Made by a program: the position numbers and the translations under genes. Positions 1-11,900 of a stretch of 64,000 nt of DNA are shown here, piece by piece. Below the pieces are notes generated by a model that saw only the letters and a list, made by a program, of their open reading frames with translations, did no database searches and had not been told where the DNA came from. Position 1 is the stretch's first letter. Every line of letters starts with the position of its first letter. The DNA comes from Anarhynchus alexandrinus (lineage: Eukaryota; Chordata; Aves; Charadriiformes; Charadriidae), in contig VUYV01000070.1 of the NCBI GenBank assembly GCA_008711295.1, positions 66,826-130,825 of the forward strand, written 5' to 3'.

Positions 1-3000
1 GGTATCTGAACTAAGATAAGAGATTGCATGGCACTGTAACATTTGAAGAATTAGATAACTTCAGAAGAGATAAGGTATAAGATTTCTCGAGTCTTTTAGC
101 AAAGAACAAATGTAGCATTGACTGAATATTACAGTGTCTCTGTATGGTAGCCTGACCTTTGTGAGGATTAGGAATACAGACCTGTCTTAGAGTACCACAA
201 TTATTTACTGATCTTAATGAACACAGAAACAGGACGCCAACACCACCAGCCTGTTCTTTCTCCTACCTACACACCTGTGTATTGACACACATGGTATCAG
301 CGTTAAAGTAATGCCCAAATTTGAAACCCAGTAAATGGACAGGGGCATGCAGGAGTCACCGTGCCACTCTGGCCTTAACCTCATTTCCCAAAGTGTGAAG
401 GACTCAGAGATTAGCATAGCGGATTAGCATCGTATACTCAGTATGGCCTGAATTCTTTAGATAAATGAAATATGGATTGGAGCTCTGCATTTCTCTGCAT
501 TTCTGTGCTTTAATCAGGCCCTGAAGCCTGACTTTGAAGTAGCATTTTGTGTGTTTTCATGTTATCTCTAACAGGACCTTAAAACAAAACAAGGAAGAGA
601 CTGAATAGAAGAGTATGAAAAATCCTTGCAGTATCTATCTTCCTGATTAGCCATGAAGAATTCTGGTATCTCCTCTTGTGGAAATACGGCTGTTAATGCC
701 GTGGCCTTTAAACAGACAAATCTCCTGATGAAGCCAGTAACAAATATTTTCTACTGACACCAGACATTCCTCACACAAGCAAAACTCTTATAAAATGTTA
801 CAAGATTCCCTGTAGAGCTCTCTCTGAAGAAAAGATTGCCGATAGCAGCTACAACTGAAAAGGAGGAACTGAACAAGGTATTTACTGATTGCAAGGTATG
901 GGAACAGTTGCTGTTTATGCCATTATATCTTCTTAGCTCATGAGTTTCTTTCTGTGTGTGTGTGTTTATTCTAGCTTGAAGCATGTGATTGTGGAAAACC
1001 TATTCTGTTCTGAACTAGTCAGGGATGGGATGCACGCTCCCTTTTGTTAGCCATCTAACAGGTGTCCACCCTAAACAAGACATAGCCAGTCCCACCAGTC
1101 AAGGAAAAGAGGCAATCACACCGGGAAATTGCCCATTTTTCTTAGACTTTTTCTTAGGATGTCAGGACAGCTGATTCCTACCTGACACGACTGATAAAGA
1201 ATTTAAAAGAAGATGGTTTCTTTACAGGTTATGCCATTAGAGGAAATTCAGTCATAATCAATTACCAATTAGTGAAAACTGCTGGATTTTCTTCGTTAAT
1301 CTGTTGAAAGTAGATACTAGACTTATTAGACACTTACCAGCAAGACATCAGACAGTCCTTCGGCCAGCATTTCTAGATGTCATATCTTATAGTAGGAAAC
1401 CTAGCTGGAAACTGGGTTTATTTTTGTGAAATCAAAACCAAATTGAACTCAGAAAAAAAAAATTAGACCTCATCTGAGGAGACGAAGTCTCCTGTAATCA
1501 AATCAATTTAAAGGAAATCATGTAAGGCTGGGTTTCCATAGGAAAAAAAGATCTGGCTAGATAAAAGGCTTAAGTAAAGGTGAAGTTTTGGAAGGTGAGG
1601 AGGAGTAAGCACAGGCTCATCAGGTGACTTTTCATTTAAGGGTTCTGTGTTGTCACCAACTACAAGGCCTTTTTCTCCTTTCATTCTTTTAGCAAGATTG
1701 TAAGCCTATAAATTTCAAAATCTCAGAGCTTGAAAATACATGAGTGTGTTGGAATGCTGCATATCTCTCTTTTCAAAATAACTTTTATTTCTACAAAGAA
1801 ATACTGGATATTTTTACTCAAGTGTATCCTCTGAGGAATCTAAAATTAAACACAAATAAAAGTATGCTCATCTCTGAATTTGAAAATGGGGCATTTGCAT
1901 ATATTTTGGGCAGCATATTGCTATCCAAGGTAGTTTTGGGTTTGTTTTGAAAGTATGTGTCCATTCAAAAGGTTTAAATTTCTGACAAGACTACTTCATT
2001 GTCTTTCATAGTCTTACAGGACCACATGGTGGATGTGTTCTCAGTAAGCAGTGAGAAGTACACTCGTTCCCTGTAGATGCAGAGATTCATCCCCTAATAA
2101 TGCCAGTGGACTGGTAAAATAATTCTATGAGTTCTTCAGTGTTGTCACTGAAGTTATGGTCACTGAGCTATAGTGGTGCACAATGGAACTGCTCTACAGT
2201 GGAAAATACAGTACTTATATTTCATTTCACATAATATATCGGACATGCTAAACAGCACTGAAAGGCTTAGAGCTCCTTAATGGGTGGTAACTTTTTGGTA
2301 CTGTGTCAGCGTAAATGTAAATGTCTTGTGAAGCATGTATAAAGAGCAGGTAGTAAGTCACTAAACATATGTGCACAGCAGAAATGCTTTCAACCCTTAC
2401 CTGCAGCAATTTAATAAAAACTGGGACTTTTATAGATCTGTGCCCCTTTTGCTTTAAATCTCAACCTCAAGTACTTCTAAGGCCTTCACAGCCCCAGACA
2501 CACGGCTGCAAGTATTTGAAATACCCTCTGGGTCTACTACAGACATTCCTCTTTTATTCTTACATTAACTGAATGAGGTTAGCATGTTATCCTTCATTCA
2601 CAAGAAACACCACTCAGGTTGTTCTTTTGGGTAAACTGCTCAGCCTTGATTATGTAAAGTCAATAATAATTCTGCTAATGAGAGCAGGAGTGAAGCAGAG
2701 CACGTGGGGCTCTGTAAGGACTTGGGAAAGCCCTCACTCCACTGTAGCAGGTGAGTGCTGTGATTCAGCAGAGGAGCAAAATCCCCAGGTCAGTGTCATA
2801 AATAGCAACTTGACCTGGAAAAGCAAGCAGTGACAGAGAAAAGTGGGGCTGAAGGTTTACGTGGGAAGTGGGTATCATGGGAGCTTTCTCCACAGAATGG
2901 GGACTCCTCCAGAACCGCTGGAAGATTTTCTTGCTTCTACTTTTTGCCTTATTTCTTGTACCTTACAGTCTGTCTTTTTCCCTTTCGCTTGTGCAAACAA

Positions 3001-3187
3001 AGATCATTCAAAAGACTGAACCAAAGATTTAATGACTCTTTATTATCCCATTTGGGAAGAAGAAGAAATGAAAACCAGCCCACACAAAGCATGTCCGTTT
3101 GTGTATCAAAACACACATGGATTTGCTGCAGGGTTGGCATCTGAATGACAGAGAGCCTCCGGATGACAGTCCTGCGCGTCTGATGGG

Positions 3188-3646
3188 ATGGTGCTTGGAG
3201 AGGTTATTGCAGGGGAGCACCATCTAAGGGCCCTGATGGCATCCTTCCCCTTCCTGGAAGTTTGGCTGCTGGGGCTCAGAGCCAACTTTGCAATAGTGCA
3301 GCTGAGGGCTACCCCTCATCACGCTCATGTTGGGGGGGACAGGAGGCTCCCAGACAGCACTGTGAGGAGCCTTCATCAGGGTGAACCCTCTTCTCTTGGG
3401 AGTCACATCTCTTGCTGCTTTGTAACCATGCCCATGCTGATCCTGACCTGGACCCCCACCTGTAGGCTGATGTCCCAGCCTGGCCTTGGCCCACCACCAT
3501 CCCCACAGAAGTGCCCAATGCCCTGGGCCATGGTTGCACCCAGCTGCCTCCTGGCTGCCCTGCTCCCGGGCTGGGGACAGGTGCTGGCTGATGAGGCCGT
3601 GTTCTGCCTGACCCAGGAGCAGTTAATGGCACCCCAGCCTCGCTAG
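3188..3646 (+). other. Unassigned GC-rich block with a 152-codon open frame
   Basis: An open plus-strand frame of 152 codons lies in a stretch distinctly richer in G+C than the surrounding intron. The translation is rich in Pro, Leu, Ala and His and shows no domain I recognise. The minus strand is also open for 107 codons over 3309-3632, as GC-rich DNA often is. It sits directly before a CR1 3' end, so it may be part of an older repeat. I do not call it a gene. Confidence 0.2.
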
Positions 3647-3820
3647 TACCCAGGGAGCCACCAGCTCACATGGCACCCTGACATAATTCTCTAAAGACTC
3701 TTACCATTTGTCATTCCCTTCTCATTCACAAGTGCCACAGTGCAATTTCACGTTGGCCCTGGTATATCAACTCTTCCTTTGGCTTCACTTGCCACCTTTG
3801 GTGGCACCTCCATCCTCCTA

Positions 3821-4144
3821 GTACCTAAAAGGGGCCTACAAGAGAGCTGGGGAAGGACTTGTTACTAGGGCGTGTAGTGATAGGATGAGGGGGAATGGCT
3901 TCAAACTGGAAGAGGGTAGATTTAGATGAGATATTAGGAAGAAATTTTAAACTTTGAGGGTGGTAAGGCACTGGAACAGGTTGTCCAGGGAGGTTGTGGA
4001 GGTCCCATCCCTGGAGGTGTTCAAGGCGAGGCTAGATGGGGCTTTGAGCAACCTGGTCTAGTGGGAAGTGTCCCTGCCTATGGCAGGGGGGTTGGAGCTA
4101 GATGATCTTCAAGGTCCCTTCCAACCCATTCTATGATTCTATGA
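3821..4144 (+). mobile_element. CR1 LINE 3' fragment
   Basis: This matches the avian CR1 3' end: a segment beginning ggggcctacaag, the block gtagtgataggatgaggggg, gcactggaacaggttg, then ggtcccttccaacc and a terminal attctatgattctatg tail. It is 5'-truncated, as most CR1 copies are, and lies in OTC intron 4 in the orientation opposite to OTC. Confidence 0.9.
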
Positions 4145-5164
4145 CTTGAAAAATCCTCCATCTGTCATGCCAGTAGAGTTGTAGCAGGGATGCATGTGCT
4201 CTGAGGCATTTAAATGGCCCATTTTGATGAAGCTATAGCCATCCTGCTTAAATTGGGGCTATATCCCATGACGCATGAAGAATTTCTTTTGAGGGGATGC
4301 ATTTGAATCCCACAGCAGTGTATGAGCTCTGCTGAACTGGACACAGTGGCCACTGGACACAAAGGCCTAATGTATCTCAGACTTGACTGTTAAGTCTCAG
4401 ACTAATCTGTTCCCTTTGTAGGCCCACAAATTTACACAATTTTTGAATCTTTTAAACTTGTAGTTCCTAAAGCAAGGCAGTGGGACACACTTTTGTAAAA
4501 ACATCTGAACACTATCGTTGCAGCTTACTTTGACACTGGCAGAGTTATGTATCTAGCAGGCAGTGAGAGCTAAGTACTTTCAAGCCTCAAGAGACTGAAA
4601 TTTTTACTTTCTACTATCAACACCCATATATCTTCCACTTCAGTAGTTAAAAGTAAAAAAGGAAAACTTAAAAAGTTCAAATGTTTGGTCTTTTCCTTAC
4701 ATTTTCCTTGGATTTCATCACAGAGGGAACAGCAACATAGCTCTCAAACAATGTCTACCACTGCCTGTGAAAACTGTAGTATGCAGCAGAGGCAATGGAA
4801 CCTCAGCTGGCTGAGTATTTTGAATTGACCCTGACGAGCTTGACACTGCATGTCTTCCACCAGAACAAAAAGGACCTTTCAGACACTACTAACCTTCCAA
4901 CAGCTGGGCCTGACTGAATCAACCTCAGGCTCCAAAAGGGCTGCCTAGAAAGCAGCACAATACTGAGGTTGGATGAGTCTTTAGTACATGGAGTGCTATG
5001 AAAAACAGCAAGAGCACCTGCAAATGATAACTTCATATTCTGCCTACCTTCTGCAACATCAGAGGGAATCCACTGGAGAAAACCCTTGAGCTCAGTTCTT
5101 CCCCACTATGGCAATGGGGATATGCTGCTAGCTACCCATCCCTGCATGCGTGCGGGGCTGGGCG

Positions 5165-5286
5165 TGATTAAAATCTTCCAAGGGCGCCAATAAGAGAATG
5201 ATGCCATAGCCCATCCTCNATGATTAAAATCTTCCAAGGGTGCCAATAAGAGAATGAATAAGAGAATGATGCCATAGCCCATCCTC
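5165..5286 (+). repeat. Direct duplication flanking a single N
   Basis: Copy A (5165-5218, 54 bp) and copy B (5221-5286, 66 bp) are nearly identical. They are separated by one N at 5219 and one base. Copy B carries a 12-bp internal tandem duplication of aataagagaatg and one substitution (ggcg to ggtg). The N suggests two overlapping contig ends that were not merged. Confidence 0.8.
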
Positions 5287-5876
5287 CACAGCAGTCCTGA
5301 CAGTGGGTACAGCTGTGGAGGAGGGCACATGAAACCAGAAACTGGCTGCAAAGTGTTGGTCAAGTTTGGTGCTGCTGAAATAGGGGGATCAGAGTGGCTT
5401 TCGGTGCCACCCTATAACTGCAGGTCAGCTAAGGTCCACCAGCAGCTGGCCTAAATAGGATAAATAAAGTCTTTGCTTTTTGATTTTGCTTTTTGATTTG
5501 CCAGTCAGCTGTACTGAGCAACAGAACCAGAAGGTCCTACTCTTGTTTGAAGATATGTGCTGTCATCAGTGGAGCTTTACTACTGAGGTTCATAAAATGT
5601 TTCCGTTTGTGTGACTGTCACTCTTACTAACATTCTGTATGCCAAATTTGATGAAAATATTTCTCCTTTTGAGATGTTTTGGAGAGCTAGAGTGGATGGA
5701 ATGATGGTGTACTGAACTACAGATTCTGTAAGCTGATCTGTAATTATTTAAGAAATTTGGAGTGCTTTCTGACATTTTCCAGAAAGAAAATATTAGCTTC
5801 CAAAATTCTGTAAGGCAGGTTTCAGCCTGATCAACTACCAAACACATAGTGATCAATCAAGTGACATTTTACCAAC

Positions 5877-5964
5877 CTTGCTGTGTCTGTGAGATTCTCA
5901 TTAGTGCCCAGATGTATGTCTTGTGTTGTAAGGAAGGAAGGATGTCCTCCAAGGAGAGCAAATC
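5877..5964 (-). CDS. OTC: OTC exon 4
   Basis: This exon is short and lies 8.5 kb from exon 3, so it is easily missed. The acceptor ctgtag precedes 5964 and the donor gttggt follows 5877. The 88 bases encode [20 protein letters not shown] followed by TNENLTDTA and the first two bases of an Arg codon. The human residue Cys109 in this block is Ser here (TCC). The His-Pro pair and the Gln-Asp-Ile-His stretch are kept. Confidence 0.95.
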
Positions 5965-8900
5965 CTACAGTGAGGACACATTAAAAAAGAAATTAAACAC
6001 CAGCACCTCATACTTACAGCCAAGATTAAAAATCTTCTTCATGTAAAAGATATTTACAACAATAAAAGTAAAACTCAGCAGGGCATCCAAATGTTTCAAA
6101 CACTTAAATTCTGCCACACCACACACAACTAAATATATTTTGGAATAAAAACCACTCAAATGTGATGCTTTGCTGAAATCCTTAGGCATTAGTTCTGATC
6201 TGAGTTCATAGGAACAGTCATTCAAGCTGCAAGGATACCCATTGCCAAAAGCATCACTGTGTCACCCTGTTAAGAGCTAGGTAATCCATTCATCATGCTG
6301 AATTTCTACTTCAAGGGACTTAGCATCCTAGAAGGGCCGTCTGAGTCACTAGGTGTAATTCCACATCCTTGCAAGAAGCTTCAAGAATAGTCACTCAGAT
6401 AGAAAACCCTAAGTCTCCTCGTACACTATAACAAACTTAAGCTTTGTCACAAATGACCAAGTGCACTGCCAGCATTCCTCCACCCTGCAATAGTTCAGAA
6501 TTTACAAGGTGAGCCAAGGAATGGATGGATTAGGTCTGAAGAAAGAGACCCATTCCTGAACACGAAACCGTGGGAAGACCCTAGCATCATTTAAGGATAT
6601 AAAACACTTTGGGGAACTTAAAAGGTGTCTGGACAGTATTTTGGATAAAGACAACTTATATGCTAAGGGCAACTCTCAGGTTCTGTGCTGCCTTATTTCT
6701 GTTGCAGCACAACTAGAAAGCTACCACAAGCAACCAGCTGACACAGGCAGGGAGGAAACAAACTTTTTTTCACCAACACCTGAGTCTCCCTGCCTTCGCC
6801 TGGTTTAAGCCTAAAGCCTCCGTCCCCTAATTCTCAGTGTAAAGACCATCATGGACACGTATCGGGAGGACGGGGCCTGAGGGGGGCTGTTTTATGAACT
6901 GTCACAAATGGTTCAGCATAAGCCTAGCACAAGACACAGAGTCCTACAACTGGGGATGTACAAAGTGTAGGATTTGAACTGGGCTGTAGGTAGCCTTGTA
7001 AGACATTTTTCTGCGCACTGGGGAAGATTTTCCACATAAGAACAACTCCATTCTAGTACACAAATTATCAGGGAGATCTTGCCCTGTCACTAGTATCTAT
7101 GATAGAGGAAATTTCCAGAGAATCTTGGTGTGGATAAACCAGCCTCGTCAAGACAACACTGCGGGGGAGCGAGCCTTTTATTATGACAAAAATCTAGAAG
7201 GAAGCCTATCTTATTTTTATTGCCAGGAAGAGAGAGGCTGCATATAGCACAGAAGAGCAGAGGCCTCCCTTCTCTACCAAACTGTAATCTCTTGGAGGTG
7301 CTAACAAATTTCATGCTGTTAAAGAAAGGGGCGGGAGAGGGGGGGCTGGAGGGAGGAGAAGAGAAAAAAAGGTTAAAAGCTGCTTGGGCTGGTTGTTGCC
7401 ATTAGATGGCACTGCAGACATCGCCAGGACTGCAGCTCCAACATGATGTTTGTACAGGCCAGTGAAAGATTAAAAAGTTGATCTCCCAGCTACTCTTCAA
7501 AAAAGGATTAAACCAGGAGTGAACACTGAAACCTTCCACAGATAAAACCAAGCAGCTCGTTCAGGCGGCAGGCCCGGGCCTGACATGTGGGCCTCCAACA
7601 CACAGATGCCCTTATTAACTTCCATCCCATGTGGGCGGCAGGCTTGAAGCAAGGTCTTCCACTTTGCATCAGTTCAGCCAGTCTCTAGACTCCAAAATGC
7701 AAGAGATAAAAATAATACTGGCAAACCATTCCCTTTTGACTGCCTCAATTTCCCTAAGTGTCAGATTAAAAATAATAATGCTCCAGACCCCACCTGAAGG
7801 GCAAATCTCTGCTCCATCCAGTGTATGCTCATTTCATTGAATGGGCCTGATTTTCCTTTCCCTTTGTCATCATCAAGGATTGCTCCAAATCTCAACAAGG
7901 TTAGAGCCAGACACAGCAAACATTTAAGAATGAAGCATCGTTTAGTCTACTATTACTATTACGAAAGCACTATAAATTTGCTGGTTGCTTTGCCCTCCTT
8001 TCTTGGTTATTCAGAAGCATTTTTGTATTAACGCAGGGAAAATGTTTAGGTTTCCTCAGATACCTCCACCTCCTCTCTGCAGCTTAGACACAAAAACTGT
8101 ATTTATGGGAATTGTGTATGCAAACTGCTGCCTAGACATTACAGCCTATCTATTCACTACAAGTTTTTAAGTCAAGACCTCAAGGATGAAATGTCATTTG
8201 TAGTAACTTTCCCTGTCCAGCTTCTTGTGGGTTTTTTTGAAGTCATATACAATTATGTCAGTGATTTATCCCCACGAGTTCCACACAATACAACAGGTCT
8301 GCATTGTAGGCTTCTAAATGCATACACTTTGGTAGATGTTTCACAATCCAGGCAGGCTCCCATGGACATCTTCTGTTTTCTATAAATGATACCCAGGTAG
8401 AAAAAGAGGAATCTTGCCATTTATAAAGAATTGCCAGACATCAGGCAGCCCAGTCAGAGCTACCACCTGGAGTCTGTGTACATAGCAGAGTCCTAATGTG
8501 TTGGGCTTTCTGCTTGTGAACTGGCCATCTGTGCAGGGCCTGGGAACATATTTCCATCTCAAACTTTCCATCTGGAAATACAGGAGCTCTGTGCTCTAGC
8601 TTTGTATATAGTTGCAGAGAAAGAATCTTTGCTTTAGACTCTTTCATCCAAACTACTAGCAGAAAGAAAAAAAAAATTACTTTTGAAGATATGAAGATAT
8701 GCAGGCACCAATTCAGCAAATAAGCACACACTGGAGTGCTGTGTTGTGCAGAAGAGCCAATCCTCTTTGTTGTCACAAGCTGGTCATATCCAAAGCCACA
8801 TGCTAAGTGTTCATATGAATCTTGGTATCTTCAACAAACTGTGTTAAATGTTCATACTGAAGAGACAGAATAGATTATTATCTCATCTCCATACTTCTCA

Positions 8901-11900
8901 CTACTGTTAGTTTTCAAAAATGGACAGTTTTATGCCTCAGGCTGTGGCACATTATTGAGCCTACTTATGCAAATGCTTTCATGTAGGACACGAGTGCTGG
9001 TGGTTGTATAGACATGGGTTAAACCTCCATTCCAGCCTGTCCCTGCTACGTTGGGTAAGTGTGCCAAAGTGAATCCTCTAGTTCACACACTGGATACACA
9101 GTTGTGGGGCTGCCCCACCGACACCAGGAGACATACACAGCCATCTTAAACTCAAAGGAAGGATTCTGTTTTCTATTTCAAGACATCTGGATTTGGATTT
9201 GTTAGTTTCCTCACTGCCGGCCAGAACTTACAATCTAGGAAGTATTTTTCAGTTTAGACTGATAACAAAGAATTCTTCTAGGCAGGAATTACAGGAATAT
9301 TCCTAAAGGAGAAACCTAAAAACTGATAAGCATTTTTTTTAAAGCTGCCCCTCTAAGTGGAGAGCAAGCTAAAAGAGTACTCTTGACCCCTCTGTAATGT
9401 GGCCAAGCTAAATAATCCTAGCCATTCCGACAAACAACAGACCCTGTATTCCTGCCATGTAATACCATCCCCATTACTTTAGAACATACAAAGTGATGCA
9501 ATTATTTCTATGACTGTATGTAGTCGTCTTCAGACATGGACATCATGTTCTTCTCATCCTGCTGGGTAAGAAGAGTGAGTTGGGAGTAATTCCGCTAAAG
9601 CCAGTGGCAGTGAACCTCTGTAAAGCTGTTAAGACCTTGTATATTCCAGTGCACAATGAAAGACGGTATACAGAGCTTTTCTGCCTGTATTGTTTCCTAT
9701 TTCTACCCTGTGACATATTGTCTGCATTCGGCATCTGTGAAATGGTTGGATTTATTTATAATTTGTTCACTAAAATGTAACTGAGCTGTATATTTTAAGA
9801 GTATCGGTGACAATCAGAATATTTTACACCAAAGCTATAACAAAACCAAGGCATTCACCTTTATGCCATGCCTGAGGATGTTTATGTTACAAGTAATATA
9901 TGACCATGTGGAATATCTTTCTTTTCAAAAAGTACACAAGATTTTATGCAGAATGGGTATGCGATTCTGACTGCAAAGAGATGACTTTTTCCAGTATAAT
10001 AACAGAGACATCACATTTTCCAATATAATAGCCAGTGACAGCAATAAATCTAGTAGGCTCCACAAAACTGGATTTACTTTTGCCAATACCCGATGGAAGT
10101 TACTTGTAGTTCTTCATTAATAAACTTACACTACCACTACTACTCTTAGAAATGGTAAAACAATATGGGTTTCAGAAACATGTCTTAGGACAAGATTATA
10201 TTTGTTCAAGAGAGTAAAGGGGCAATTAATTATACCACAAGGAGCTGTACATTATTCAGTGTAGTTGCAATGTCACCAGAATAAAACAGTTCAGAGGCAT
10301 ACTGTGTTGGAAAAGCCACAAACATCAACTGTTCTCTTACAATGCATTATAAATTAATGTTTTGATAATCTTTGATCGATCTTGGTGACTGGGAGAAGTG
10401 CTCAAAGACTGGAGGAAAGCAAATGTCACCCCTATCTTCAAGAAGGGCAAGGAGGACCCAGAGAATAGCAGGCCAGTCAACCTCACCTCAATGGCTGGAA
10501 AGGCGATGGAGCAGCTAATCCTGGACACCATCCTGGAGAGTTGGGCAGAGAGAAACCTTATGAAATTCAACAAAGGCAAGTGTAGGGTACTGCACGTGGG
10601 GAGGAATAACCCCATGCATTGGTACAGGTTTGGGGCTGACCTGCTGGAAAGCAGCTCTGTGGAAAGGGACCTGGGAGTCCTGGTGGACAACAGGATGACC
10701 ATGAGCCAGCTATGTGCCCTTGGGGCCAAGAAGGCCAATGGATTCCTGGAGTGCATGAAGAAGAGTGTGGCCAACAGGTTGAGGGAGGTTATCCTCCCAC
10801 TCTACTCTGCCCTGGTGAGGCCATATCTGGAGTACTGTGTCCAGGTCAAGAAGGACTGGGAACTGCTGGAGAGGGTCCAGCAAAGGGCTACTAAGATGAT
10901 TAGGGGATTGGAGCATCTTTCTTATGAGGAAAGGCTGAGGGACTTGGGTCTTTTTAGTCTAGAGAAAAGAAGACTGAGGGGGGATCTTATTAATGCTTAT
11001 AAATACTTAAAGGGAAGGTGCCAGGGGGATGGGAACAGTCTTTTTTCAGTGGTGCCCAGTGATAGAACAAGAGGTAACAGGCACAAACTTGAACATAGGA
11101 AGTTCCATCTAAACGTGAGGAGAAACTTCTTTACTTTGAGGGTGGCAGAGCACTGGAACAGGCTGCCCAGAGAGGTTGTGGAGTCTTTCAACTCTGGAGA
11201 CATTCAAAACTTGCCTGGATGCCGTCCTGTGCAACCTGCTGTAGATGACCCTGCTCTGGCAGGGGGGTTGGACTAGATGATGTCCAGAGGTCCCTTCCAA
11301 CCCCTTCAGCATGGCTTCACCGTGATTTCCAGGCAGATTAAGGACAAGAAAATCATCAGGAGTAGTCAGCATGGCTTCACCAAGGGGAAGTCACGCTTGA
11401 CCAACTTGATAAACTTCTATGATGAAATGACTGGCCTGGTAGATGAGGGGAGAGCAGTGGGTATTGTCTACCTGGGCTTCATTATGGTCCCTGACACTGT
11501 CTCTCATAAGACCCTCATATACAAGCTGTTGATGTACGGGCTGGATGAGCAGACAGCGAGGTCAGCTGAGAACTGCCTAAATGGCCAGGCCCAGAGGGGA
11601 GTGATTAGTGGCACAAAGTCTAGTTGGAGGCCAGTGACTAGCGGTATACCCCAGGGGTCCATACTGGGTCCAGTCATGTTTAACATCTTCATAAATGATC
11701 TGGATGATGGGGCAGAGTGTGCTCTCAGCAAGTTTGCTGATGACACAAAACTGGGAGGAGTGGCTGATACAACAGAGGGTTGTGTTGCCATCCAGAGGGA
11801 CCTCAACAGGCTGGAGAAATGGGCTGACAGGAACCCCATGAAGTTCAGCAAGAAGTGCAAAGTCCTGCACCTGAGGAACAACAACTCCATGCACCAGCAC

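Larger units (their letters stand above)
1..5876 (-). other. OTC: OTC intron 4 (partial)
   Basis: Non-coding DNA downstream of OTC exon 4 in the gene's sense, running off the left edge. It holds a CR1 3' end (about 3821-4144), an unassigned GC-rich block (3190-3660) and a duplication around a single N (5165-5286). Elsewhere I see only ordinary intron sequence and a short TG run near 953-966. Confidence 0.85.

Noticed and set aside
2573..3144. Consecutive plus-strand frames of 86 and 104 codons in OTC intron 4
   Set aside because: Different frames without a shared domain; the translation looks random and there is no supporting signal.
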